From Toxorhynchites rutilus septentrionalis (taxonomy: Eukaryota > Arthropoda > Insecta > Diptera > Culicidae), in assembly GCF_029784135.1 (NCBI RefSeq), contig NC_073745.1, forward strand, positions 284,293,997 through 284,357,996: 64,000 bases of DNA. The letters run 5' to 3'. Under the pieces are notes generated by a model. It made no database searches. It had not been told where the DNA came from and was given only the letters and a program-made list of their open reading frames with translations. This document shows positions 44,511 to 55,598 of this stretch, piece after piece. Numbering within the stretch: position 1 is the first letter of the stretch; the number at the start of each line of letters is the position of its first letter. A program made the position numbers and the translations under genes.

Positions 44511-46038
44511 GGGGGCTGCCATACAAATGAAACACAAATTTCTGCATTACTCGAGAATTAATCAAGCAAATGAAACGAAATTTGGCTTGTAGAGGATTTA
44601 GGGTGCAATAAATGATTCTATGGTGGATCGACACTCCTCCCCCCTCTCTTAGAGGGGAGTTGCCATATAAATGAAACACAAATGTTGGCTATACTCGAGA
44701 ATTATTCAAGCAAATGAAACTAAATTAAGCATACGGCGGTTTTAGGGTGCAATAAATGTTTATATGGTAGTTAGATACTCCACCACCCTCTCTAAGGGGG
44801 AGCTGCCATACAAATGAAACACATATTTCTGCATAACTCGAGAAATGATCAAGCAAATTGAGCCAAATTGAGGGTTGAGGGTTTTAGGGTTTTTGGGGCG
44901 ATAAATGTTACTAAGATGGTATTACACCCCTTCCCATTCTGGAAAGGAGAGGGAAATAATGCACATATTCCAACTAAACATGACAATTAAAAATTTTCGG
45001 AAAACTCTGAAAGAAAATAGAAAAATTCGAAAAATTCAATTCGCATGTATTCTACAATTACATATTGACAAGCGTTGTTAGCCCATTTGATGTTTGCGGT
45101 AAGGAAATTGATCTTCGTATTAGAGTGGAAATAGATTTTAATGTGATAAAACGTGATAAATGTGATAAATTCTATCTATATAAATAAAAATGGATAGCCG
45201 AATGTGTTGATAAGAGCAAAACTCGAGGAAGAAATTGTACGATTTAGGGCTGTCTTCTTTCTGCCATATTTTCTGTATCAAACATTTATTCCATGTAAAG
45301 GAGAAACATGTTATTTGCAAGCGGTTGAAAAATCTTGCACGAGAATTGTGTCTGAAAACAACCTGATATTATAATGTCGAGTTTTGGTAAAAGTACTGAA
45401 ATTTTATAGTAAAAAATAATTTTAAAGGTGTAACCCGCGACGCTGGGAAAAGCGTGCGAGCCAGTCGCTACCGGGGCTTTTACGTAGATAAGTGGCTGGC
45501 TTATGCGCCACTCCTGCGAAGAGGAGACCAGCCGCCGTGTTTGCTGTCGTTGCCCGGCTTTGAGACACCCAACACCTGAGGGCGGTTTGTCCTTTTGTCG
45601 CTAAACCCGGTTTGTTCCGCGACTGTTGGCTGCGCTCCAAAGATCGACCCGCGACACCGTTTGTCCGCGTTCCGAAACTAAAAGCAACAGAAATTCACTC
45701 CAATGGTTCTCAATGAACAACCGTTTATACTAAAATTCTCATCACTGTATCTACCTCAATGATGATCGGTCCCACCCACCTTGAAACTTGCTTCAGAAGA
45801 GGAAGCGGAGGTTGAAGCGGTATGCAACAACAGAAACGAGTCTCAACCCTGGACTCGTGACCTCACACTTGAAAATCTATTCGGTTTGACGGGTTTTAGG
45901 CCACACGGCGAGCCAGTAAATACGCAAAGTTTTCCTTGCCTAACAATCAAGAACTACATAAACATTTATTTACAATAATAATCTTTGAACAAATTAATCA
46001 TATATTTTCCTCACAACGATGTTTGCCGGGTCAGCTAG
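44511..46038 (+). mobile_element. Helitron-like element with GC-rich passenger
   Basis: Three minisatellite units (44512-44960; GCTGCCATACAAATGAAAC core), then the shared body (GTTGATAAGAGC at 45205, GAGAAACATGTTATTTGC at 45300) and a 3' end CCGGGTCAGCTAG at 46038. The 5' terminus is lost against the family A element. Between about 45428 and 45990 it holds sequence absent from the other copies, including a strikingly GC-rich block. Confidence 0.6.
45428..45665 (-). other. GC-rich passenger in Helitron-like element
   Basis: Well above 55% GC against about 35% around it, with an uninterrupted minus-strand frame (45640-45422) reading ...NKPGLATKGQTALRCW and RATTANTAAGLLFAG. I do not recognise the product. 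Helitrons are known to capture host gene fragments, which would explain both composition and absence from sister copies. Confidence 0.4.
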
Positions 46039-46732
46039 TTCAAATTATAAAAAAAAATAAAATTAATGTTTATTCATTAACCATATATTTTGCCTCCTCA
46101 AAAGTACTACTATAGACACAAGACATTTTTAGGGATGTTAGATCCATTTCTCATCACGTTGAGGTTTTTGTCGGGATTAGGTATCTGGGTACAAATGGTG
46201 TAACGGCGAATACTGCTCCAATTTATGTTTAACGTTGACAATGTTACTCCTCGACAGTGTATTTTGGAATGACCGTACAATAGACTTTTACGCTTTTAAT
46301 CTAAGTTCTCGACCTAATTTGGTTTCTCTTGCATCTCCTTCCTATCTACTCTACACGTGTTACTCTCACAGCATCCACAGTATACCAATAAAAAAAATTT
46401 ATATTTATTAAATCTGAACATATTTCAATTTTGTCTGGTGTAGCTCTGGTTTAGGTCCCTTGTTGTTTAGACATTCCATAAACGATTCAATTACTTGGAT
46501 GTAGAAAATATACCTGGGTCTGTTAAGTCTGGATTCGAAAATTCTTATTTATGAATAATAAATGATCAAGTTTAAAACGAATTGCCGGTGAATTCATCCA
46601 AAGTTGAATCTATGTATATTACCACAAATATTCGATATAGCAAGTTACCATAAGTTTTAACACCGAAAAATCATTGGTATTCTTACGGAATTCTGGAATA
46701 AGATCCTAAAACGGCTCTACTTCAAAAACTAG
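46039..46732. other. Unassigned AT-rich region
   Basis: About 690 bp. No gene, repeat or transposon end was recognised. Confidence 0.35.
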
Positions 46733-46751
46733 AAGTGGGTTATATCTGTGT

Positions 46752-48742
46752 AATTCCAAATGAAATCGACAAATGACAAAACATGAGTATTTTTGATTCG
46801 AATGAAAGTGTGTATTCCGTTTGGGTTAGAGGAAATATGAGTTTTCCACAGCAATTGGGAATTTTTTAACTCAAGCGTAACTTTTCAAAAGGGCGTATCG
46901 ATTTGAGTTGGAGAAATCTTTGATAATTTATATCTCAAAAACTATGAGTCGTACCGAAATAGTGTCTTAGAAAGAGTTATAGAGTATTGATGGTTGAATA
47001 TGGAAAAAATGTACACCGAGAAAAAAAATTAGTATTCTTTTTTTTATTTACAAAATAAAAATTCAATTTACAATATCCACAATACATATTTTTTCAATTT
47101 TTCTTTTAATTTTTTCATACAAAATAGAAGTCATGCAGAAAATTTTAAAAATGGGCCCAAGATGGCAAAACTAATTTTGACGAACTTTGTGGAACATCGA
47201 ATTTTTAGGAATTTTCAAAACTTCGAATTTTTGTATGTTCACAATCATTTTTAGCCACAATTTATGAATCCTGATGTGATTTAAACAAAAAAGGTTATTA
47301 TCAATCTCCTTCTAAATGTAACCATTCACGAGATATTTAAAAAAATATCTCTAATTTATAATCTTTTTCATAGTAAATAATCTCTTTTAATATGTTTGTC
47401 GTGTTATACCGTCATGTTCATGAAATTTTATGAATTTTCTTAAAATTTCCAACAATTTTTTTTTGATTGATTGAAGTTTGTATCAAGATAAAAAAGATTT
47501 TTTTAGTTTTGCTACGTTTTGTATTAACCCACATGTCTTCGAATGTTTCGTAACGTAACTCCTAAACATATGTCTTTACCATAACGATGTATTTGGAAAA
47601 GTTGTTGGAAATTATAAGCGAATTCATAAAATCTCATGAACATGATGGTATAACACGACAAACATATATCAAGGGCCTATTTACTATTAAAAAGAGAATA
47701 AATTACAATTTTTTTTTAATATCTCGAGAATGCCTACACTTAGAAGGAGATTGATAATAACCTTTTTTTGTTTTGAATAACATCAGGATTCATATTTTGT
47801 GAATAAAAATTACTGCAAACATACAAAAACTCGAAATTTCGAAAATTCCTATAAATTTGATGTTCCACAAAGTTCGTCAAAAATAGTTTTACCATCTTGG
47901 GCCTATTTTTTAAATTTTCTACATGACTTCTATTTTATATGAAAAAAATTTTAAAAATATTACAAAACACATATTTTTTGATATCGCAAATTAAAATTTT
48001 ATTTTGTAAATGAAAAAAAGAGTACTAATTTTTCTTCTCAGTGTATATTTTTTTTCAAATTAAACCAACAATACTCTATGAATCTTTCTAACACACTATT
48101 TCGGTACGACTCATATATTTTGAGATATAAATTATCAATAATTTCTCTTACTCAAATCGATACGCCCTTTTCAAAAGTTACGCTTAAGGCTACATTTAGA
48201 AGGAGATTTATAATAACCTTTTTTGTTTAAAATCACATCAGGATTCATAATTTGTGGCTAAATATAATTGTTAACATACAAAAATTCGATGTTCCACAAG
48301 GTTCATCAAAAATAGTTATACCATCTTGGGCCCATTTTTTCAATTTTCTGCATAACTTCTATTTTGTATGAAAAAATTAAAAAAAAATTAAAAAGTATGT
48401 ATTTTGAATATTGCAAATTGAATTTTTATTTTGTAAATAAAAAAAAGAATACTAATTTTTTTTCTCAGTGTTCATTTTTTTCATATTCAATCATCAATAC
48501 TCTATAACTCTTTCTAAGACACTATTTCGGTACGACTCATAGTTTTTGAGATATAAATTATCAAAGATTTCTCTTACTAAAATCGATACACCCTATTCAA
48601 AAATTACGCTTGAGTCAAAAAATTCCTAGTTACTGTGAAAAACTCATATTTCCTCCAAACCAAACGGAATCCACACTTTCGTTGAAATCAAAAATACAAG
48701 TTTTTAAAATCTGCATTTTTAGGACGATTTCATTTGGAATTG
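46752..48742. mobile_element. Family R foldback element, copy 2 (2.0 kb)
   Basis: Begins AATTCCAAATGAAATCG and ends CGATTTCATTTGGAATT. The arms (46752-47385 and about 47675-48742) share the family R blocks inversely; the right arm contains an extra partial duplication (two GACTCATA(G/T)-TTTTGAGATATAAATT blocks near 48110 and 48535). It is inserted in the terminal palindrome of the family A element at 48752: GGTTATATCTGTG on the left and CTGTGATATAACC on the right imply a 5-6-bp duplication. Confidence 0.72.
47391..47666. mobile_element. TTAA foldback MITE, copy 2
   Basis: TATGTTTGTCGTGTTATACC and inverse ACCATCATGTTCAT...GACAAACATA match 35722-36006. TTAA on the left (47387-47390) has decayed to TATC on the right. 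It sits at the exact centre of family R copy 2. Confidence 0.8.
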
Positions 48743-48751
48743 CTGTTCTGT

Positions 48752-49396
48752 GATATAACCGCAAGGTAGACGTAGGACTACCGCTGGCTCTGTAATTATT
48801 TCTTTTAAATTGCATCTGAATCAATTCTCAATGAATGAATGAATATTTTTTTCTAAAGATTGTTTGAAGTTTTCCTTGTTAGTGTGTAAGTTGATGAGTA
48901 TGAGTATGAAATTGTTATTAACATGAAATTTAACTGTTTCAAACTTGAGAAAAACCGTTGTGTTTGCGTGGTTTTGCAAAAGCAACTAATGAAGTTTGAT
49001 ACACAATCATATTTTGTTCTTGTTAGAATAATACACGAGGGTTTTCATGACTACTCCACGCGGAAGCAGAATAGAAACTGATGCTCTTGGATACGATTGC
49101 ATTACTTAAACCGAATGCGCAAATCTTCCTTTGCTCGACTGCAATTACAAGCGAACATTCCTTCATGATCTTTCCATGCGTTTTTAAGGTATTGAAACGT
49201 TTTTTTGCACCAATAACTGACAGTCATATCACTCTTTGACATTTTATCTTTCCAGTGCAGTTATTATTATATTACTCCATTCAGCCAGTAAAGAGGTATT
49301 AACGTTCAAAACCTTGCATTCCAGCGTCACTATCTCGTTTTCGAAACTTTAAACTTACACCCCGGTACAGAAATGAAAGACGTTGTCCTACGTCAA
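48752..49396 (+). mobile_element. Family A element copy 3 (0.65 kb)
   Basis: Left end GATATAACCGCAAGGTAGAC, GTAGGACTACC and GCATCTGAATCAATTCTCAA. Right end CGTTTTCGAAACTTTAAAC, CACCCCGGTACAGAAATGAA and CCTACGTCA. It is an internally deleted relative of 42485-44510, lacking the promoter/ORF block. Confidence 0.7.
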
Positions 49397-51220
49397 AAGT
49401 ACATTACGTAGGACAATTCTGTTGCATTCATTTGAAACATAAGAATATTCAATACAGAATAAAGCTTTGCTAAGCCCTCAATTCCATCAATTTTTCGCTG
49501 AAAAAGCAGAGAGGCCGAACTCGAATTAGCGTTTATTTTTTTTAATTATTGCGTTTTTTTATATAATACACCATGCGTTTCCATAATTAATTGTATATAG
49601 TGGAAACGCACAGTCTTTTGCTATTGTCGGGTGCTGGCGAGTATCTATCACCTCGTACAACACATTGAACACCGTTAGGTTCCGGTAATAGAAATTACGA
49701 GAATACGTAAAATCACAGTAGGAAATATTCGTGAAAAATTGGTTGTCATGCGTACAAAACACATTTTTTCACTTTCGGACGGGCTTTCAGTGGTAACACA
49801 CGTTCTTTTCAACGATTCTCAGTGGAATTTATAAAATGTATTACTGAATTTAAAAACTCATGTATAAAATAAATGTGAATGATCTAGTTAAAAAATATAT
49901 ATATATTTGTGATTAAAATATTGACTACGGGAGTTTTTTGCAGAGGGAATTCGGAACTCCGGTAAAATCCCCAATGGATGTGAGGGAGCCAATCTATCGA
50001 AGGAAGGTTACCACATCCATGGCTCCCCTACATCGGGTATTCAACACAGTAACTGAAAGTGATACGGATCTGCCACCCACGTGTCAAGACGCTTGTCTGA
50101 TCTGTCGATCTGAAAATAAAGAAGCCCGTAAAGGCTTTCAGAATAGTTATGAAACAACTGGTGATATCGATATCTCAGAATATACTCAACCGATTTGGCT
50201 GAATTTTCATTTTTTTTTTTTTCATTATTTTTTCGACGTTTTTATATGCTTCTAAACAGCGATTTTTCATGAAAAAATAACTCATTTGTAACAAAAAAGG
50301 TGGCCCTTTCGGCAATTTTTAGAATTTTCAAAAACACTTTATGAAACGTTTTAGGTATTGTCATAAAGTTTTGAAATATTCATTGGAATTCGTTCTGCGA
50401 CACCCCGTCGCTTCAAAACCGATACTACCAGCAAGGTACCGATTTCCAGACAGCATCTACGCTTCCAACTGTGAACAGCATAATAATAATTATTCGTGAA
50501 CTCAAAAAAGTGAAAATTTATCTTCAAATATACCATAAACAATAACCAAAATACCCGAACACTCCACTTTATTCCTAACATAAAAAAAAAAAAAATCACG
50601 GGAATCCACTATTTTTTTACCTCTCAGACAGGGATCTCCCTTAACGCTTATCACAATATACTTTGTTTTGATCTCATACCCAGTTAAGCCCCTTTTTTGC
50701 TCTTTAAAAATCTCATATAATCTATTGGGTATGTGAATGACAAGAAATGAGACAGGAAGAAAAGCCCAAATTCCACTGTAAAAAATCATGACATCGTAAT
50801 GATGGAGGAACTCAGGGAAAGCAGCGAACTGTGACTTAGGGCACTTATGTTCTAACTGATTCTACAAAGGGATCCTCTATTGGAGCTAGTCTTCAGTAAA
50901 CTGTTAATATGATGCAAGTAAGGTCCAGCGAAATAATCATATCTAAAACACAAATAAAAACATGGTAACAGTCTCTCATTCTATTTGAAACATTATACAA
51001 AAATTCAAGAAAAATATGCGAAGGTTATTATTTTTTGTTGGTCACTGTGTTCATAGTCTGTTCAAATGGGAAATAATATATTCCAAAAGCTCTTACCTAT
51101 GTCTTATGAGGCGTTTATTGTAAGTTGAAATTTTTCCTTAGGTTCACACAGTTCAGCATAGTGCAGCATTTTATTGCATGCCCGAAACACCCAAAAAATA
51201 TATTGTAAAAAAATGTTCGC
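49397..51220. other. Unassigned, with an exon-like segment at 49945-50190
   Basis: No transposon end was recognised. At 49930-49943 a TTTTTTGCAG acceptor-like site precedes an open frame (REFGTPVKSPMDVREPIYRR...) with mixed, non-repetitive composition to about 50190. It then dissolves into poly-Phe/T-rich sequence. A host exon is possible but unsupported by any family. Frames at 49559-49762 and 50502-50789 (minus) are AT-rich and unconvincing. Confidence 0.3.
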
Positions 51221-51239
51221 AAACATTTCGCTGCTATAG

Positions 51240-51960
51240 TTTTGTCGAGAAATTTGTTCTTCAATCAAATTTATGGTACGCCACAGGCTTCAAATCTTTT
51301 TACAAAACATTTAGGAATTTCCGGAAGTCCGTTCATAGATTTCACTAGAAAATCCTCAAATACAGGAACATCCCCTTCTCACCCGGCAGGACATATTTCA
51401 CAGTTAGGGCAGCCCAAGCTGGGATCCTAATATATAAATATGGTACTACTTTGTTATGCGGTGAAACACCTGCCGTGTTGGTTCACTACCCCAATGCAAA
51501 GAACACACACCAACCTGCTGCTATTTCAAGTTTGAAAAAACAACACACCTTCCCAACTGGTTCTCATACGAATCAAGCGTATACCCGGGCATTACGGAAT
51601 ACAACTATATATTTTCCCTAATAAAAATTTTACCCTTCTTATAACACACCCAAGAACGGTTTGTTAGTTTTATTCCAATTGTGGCCGTGGCTTGAAATGG
51701 CCTGATTTTCTGCGTAGTCAGCATATGAAATGAAACCCAAAATGCTATCCAGGGTAACCGGCCGAGTTTTGAAACAAAATATTACTTCGTAGAGAAACCA
51801 GCAGAATGTATCACTGTTTGGCTTCAGGTCCGGAGGCATAGTCTTCGCCCAAGCATCGGGGAAAACCAAAAGCGGAACGTCGTTTTTGGGGGGATCATAG
51901 ATAGAGGGCTGCAGCCACACAAAATGCTCATGTTGCGGTGTCTGTGTGCGTTGTATAGAA
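51240..51960 (-). pseudogene. Degenerate protein-like fragment of unknown origin
   Basis: Two minus-strand stretches look protein-like. The first, 51920-51639, is open for 94 codons with balanced composition and several Trp, Cys and Pro (for example SDTFCWFLYEVIFCFKTRPV). The second, about 51470-51270, needs one frameshift and contains AALTVKYVLPGEKGMFLYL and GLPEIPKCFVKRFEACGV. Between them are stops. I recognise no family. An old integrated RNA-virus gene is one idea, since mosquito genomes carry many; a decayed transposon or host gene is equally possible. Confidence 0.3.
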
Positions 51961-53969
51961 ATTACGTCATGTGCAACCGCAGTAATAATTTTCGAAGGGT
52001 TGGTTTATGTTTGCATCCTGCCATGGCGTAGAATAGAAGTTTAATAAGGGACCCATTATTCACACAATATTCCACGGTATGTGGTATGAAAAAGTTGGTG
52101 GGGTTGTTCAGCAAATTTCCCGCTGCGAATGAATTCAACTATGAAAAACAAATTTTCTTTCACCTGATCTTCGAGTACTCGATGTTTTCGTTTAGAAAAA
52201 ATACTGGCTCATAGATGTCGCCCCTTTTCCGATTGGTCTCGCACAAAGTACGTGGAATAAGAAGGTAGTCTACTCCCTGCTTTGTTCAAGTGTGGTAGAC
52301 AAAGGAAAAAAGCAAGAAATAGGAATAAACCATCGATCGAATCCATATAAATTTAAACATTTTTTAATTTTTCAAATTATAATACAAGAACTGTCTCCAA
52401 AAATGTTTCGAAATGATAAAATAGCAGTTTACTTAATTTTTTTAAAATATAAAACTGTAAAATTATCGCATCTGTACTATAAAAATAATGCAATCCGATA
52501 AACAAATGTGTTGAGAGGTTATATCGAAGCATTGTTGTTCCCGTTCCCGATCCATGGAGCGAATGCATGGGATAGCTGAAAACATCTTCGATAAGTTTAT
52601 CTCATTCGAAATTATTCTGTTCCTGCATCGTGGGACTTGGTACTTCAACATTTCGCTGAAGTAAGCAAAACCTGTTCAGTATGAAATCGATAAAAACCAC
52701 ATAAAAACTTACTTACACTGAAAAAGCGGTACATTATCGTGTTTACCGTCAGCACGACTTGCGGTTTTGTCTCTTTTCTGGATTTTTGGAACTTTTAAAA
52801 TCGAGAAATATTGAAAAAACTTCAGAATTTCGAACTAATTGAGGATTTGTTATTACTAACTTCTTTGTGTGTGTAACACATGCGCTTTCCCTGTGTATAC
52901 ACAGGAAATATCCCTTACCTTCTATTCTACGTACTTTGGGTCTCGCATAGCAACCAATCTTTCATAACCATGCTGTCCACCATGACAATCTATAATTCGA
53001 GAAAAGCAATCCCACAGAGAGCACATTAATTGTGACGATAGATTTAATTTACCGCTTTCCAATCGCAATAAAAGCAAGAGCTTCCACGCTGACACGCCCC
53101 CGCCATTGCAGCAGCACTTCTTCGAACTCTGGACACCGAACCGGAATCGATTAGGGTTGGAACAAGCAAGCAAAATAATTGGGCGCCGAGTAGGGCTGCG
53201 AGCATTTTTGGTCGACGTTATTGGGCTTTCGATTATTGCTGGCTGATGTCCGAACAGACGAAAGCAATACTACCAATGTTTGTTTGTAAAATAAACAAGA
53301 TTTCTCTCGCTGGACTGCTCGCACATACACACAACACACACATCCACTCGTTGATTCATTCTTCCCTGGCGCAAACACGGAGAGCTCGTGTAGTCCAGAC
53401 GACTAATTGGAACCTGTGTCATGGAGCGGAACTCTATTTGTTGGTGATTATTTTGATTCATGGCACCGTAAATAATTTGCAGCGACTGAGACAGCAGTCA
53501 AAAAAGAGAGAAAACTATTAATGTATGAATAAATTGGAGTTCAATCATTGTTGTTTTGTACTGCTGCTGAAAAAGGTCAAGGTGAATCGATGAGAGAACA
53601 CCCCCGCACTTCAATAAAAAAAAAGCTGTGTTTTCAATGTTTTCGAAACATCAGATTTGAACTTTTTTTCGTCACTCACTCCCATCAACTTCTTTCATCA
53701 ATTCTATTTCGCTTTACATGGTGGGAAGAGATTCGCCAAATTTTGGATAGCACATTATACGTAGTATGTAGAATGCGGCGTTTTCAAAGTTTACTAGTAT
53801 TGTAGATGTATTTGACGAAATTTTTGAACTAAAAATATTGTTAATTAGGGCGCTGGTATACTATAGTTGTGCGCCCTCTACTCGTAGGTAACTCGCTTCC
53901 AAGATTTCAAAAATGTCTTAACTGGCGGTAATATGGTCATTTTCTTCAATTTTTGTAGCAAAAATCATC
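51961..53969. other. Unassigned, possibly unique host DNA
   Basis: No transposon was recognised. 52919-53230 is more GC-rich. On the minus strand it ends in TAGAAGGTAAGGG, a good donor site, with no long frame before it, as a 5' untranslated exon might look. 53300-53345 contains an ACACA-rich run. No gene is called. Confidence 0.3.
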
Positions 53970-54246
53970 AATGCTGTCATAGCCGAGTGGTTAGAGTCAC
54001 ATATTTTCACGCTAGAGGTTTATGTTCGATTCCCGTTCTGGCCGGGGATTTTTCGTCAAAGAAATTTCTTCCGACTTGCACTGTGGTAACGCGTGTTCTA
54101 GAACTTGCCAATCAGAATAGATTCTAGGCGTGTTATTGGTATAAGAAATATTAACTAAGTGCCATACTAATAAAAGTGACGGAAGTCAATTCCTCCTTTG
54201 TGATGGAAAAAGTTTCTCTGGAAACGATAGTGTCATTCAAGAAGAA
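53970..54246 (+). mobile_element. SINE-2 copy 3
   Basis: GCTGTCATAGCCGAGTGG (A box) and TATGTTCGATTCCCG (B box, first G altered), then TTTTTCGTCAAAGAAATTTC and a TCAAGAAGAA tail, match SINE-2 at 31625-31898 in full length. Possible short duplication AAAATC(A/G)TC at both ends. Confidence 0.85.
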
Positions 54247-54982
54247 CTAAAATCGTCTCTAAACACTGGAAAGACTGAAACTTTGTAAATACTTAGATTG
54301 CTCAAAAGCAGTAAAAATGACTGCATTGCGAAAGAATAACTACTATTGTGTAAAAAATTCGTTTTAAATTAATTTCCAATAATTCTGATATTATTTACAG
54401 TTGTATGACATGTTATTAGTAAAGTTTAACAATAAAAAAAATATATTTCACTTGGGAAAAAAATTATGCATTATTATTTGTACATTTTTAAGAAAAGAAA
54501 GTGGAAATTTTTTAATGTGTAATTCATCCGCAAAGTCGTTATAGACAAATTGGTATGATAGATTCGGTTGCATTTGACCCATTGACCATGACATTTGTTT
54601 TAGCAGTTGATCTATGTGTGCCTTCATATTCTGATGAAATTTTCTGTCTTGCAGCTCTGTATTTGGTGGAAAACTGTTCTGTCAATTGGGTCAAAAACAC
54701 TTTCCGTTTTATTAGGCATACACTGTGTAAACCTGCACCTGGCTTCTGACTGAAATAATTGTCCAACAACTGTTATATTTTGGTTGATAGCAAATCTGAC
54801 AGTTTTCAGTTAAGATGTCCCATATTTCCAAGGTAAATTTATATACTAGGAATTACTAGAACTTTTCTGTGGCCATAATTATTTAAAAAAAAACACCCTC
54901 TACTGAGTATAAATAAATCAGTTTTATTTTTTCCGGCTTTGTAACTACCACGAGCATGCAAAACCCCAATATATGTACATTA
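54247..54982. other. Unassigned, contains first copy of a 93-bp duplication
   Basis: 54621-54713 (CCTTCATATTCTGATGAAAT ... TTCCGTTTTATT) recurs at 55506-55598 with about 90% identity. Both contain TTTTCTGTCTTGCAG, an acceptor-like site. The second copy, read on the minus strand, is part of an open frame from 55736 (...STKVVFLESYHLFPRGERIV). This is suggestive of a decayed coding repeat, unidentified. Confidence 0.35.
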
Positions 54983-55502
54983 GGGTGCCAATGAAAATAG
55001 TCATCTCTAATTTCAAAAAGTTACCTCATAAAAAATGTTCACTACCTCGAAAAAACACCCTATGCCACATAGCTGCTCAATCGGACGTAAGGGAGAGTGC
55101 CGCAAAGCCCAAGGGGGAAAATCTGGGTTTTCGAAAACAAAATTTTGATGCCAAATGCTTCAAATTGCATAAAACGTCGAGATCTAGTGTCATCTCGAAA
55201 ATTTTTTTTGTCAGAAATCGACACTGGGATTTTTTTGCGAAACGAAAAGTATGGTTTTGGGTGCCAATAAAAATAGTTATCTCGATTGATTTGCACGATA
55301 ATATACCCTATATAAAATATTAGCTCATTCGGACTTCATTAACTGGTATCACAAACGTTAAAATTTGAGTTTTTTTGAATCGAGGCTTAAAAAAATTTTC
55401 TTGATGCCAAATGTCTTAAAATTGAGATTTACAGTTATCTCGAAATTTTTTTTTTATGAGGTAACTTTTTGAAATTAGAGATGACTATTTTCATTGGCAC
55501 CC
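54983..55502. mobile_element. 520-bp MITE with TA duplication and ~53-bp TIRs
   Basis: TIRs start GGGTGCCAATGAAAATAGTC and are identical for over 50 bp. TA lies at 54981-54982 and 55503-55504, implying a Tc1/mariner-superfamily transposase in trans. A third, internal TIR-like copy (GGGTGCCAATAAAAATAG, 55259) shows that the body is itself an old inverted or tandem rearrangement. Non-coding. Confidence 0.88.
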
Positions 55503-55598
55503 TAGCCTTCATATTCTGATGAAATTTTCTGTCTTGCAGTTCTGTATTTGGTGGAAAGCTGTTCTGCCAATTGGATCAGAAACACTTTCCGTTTTATT

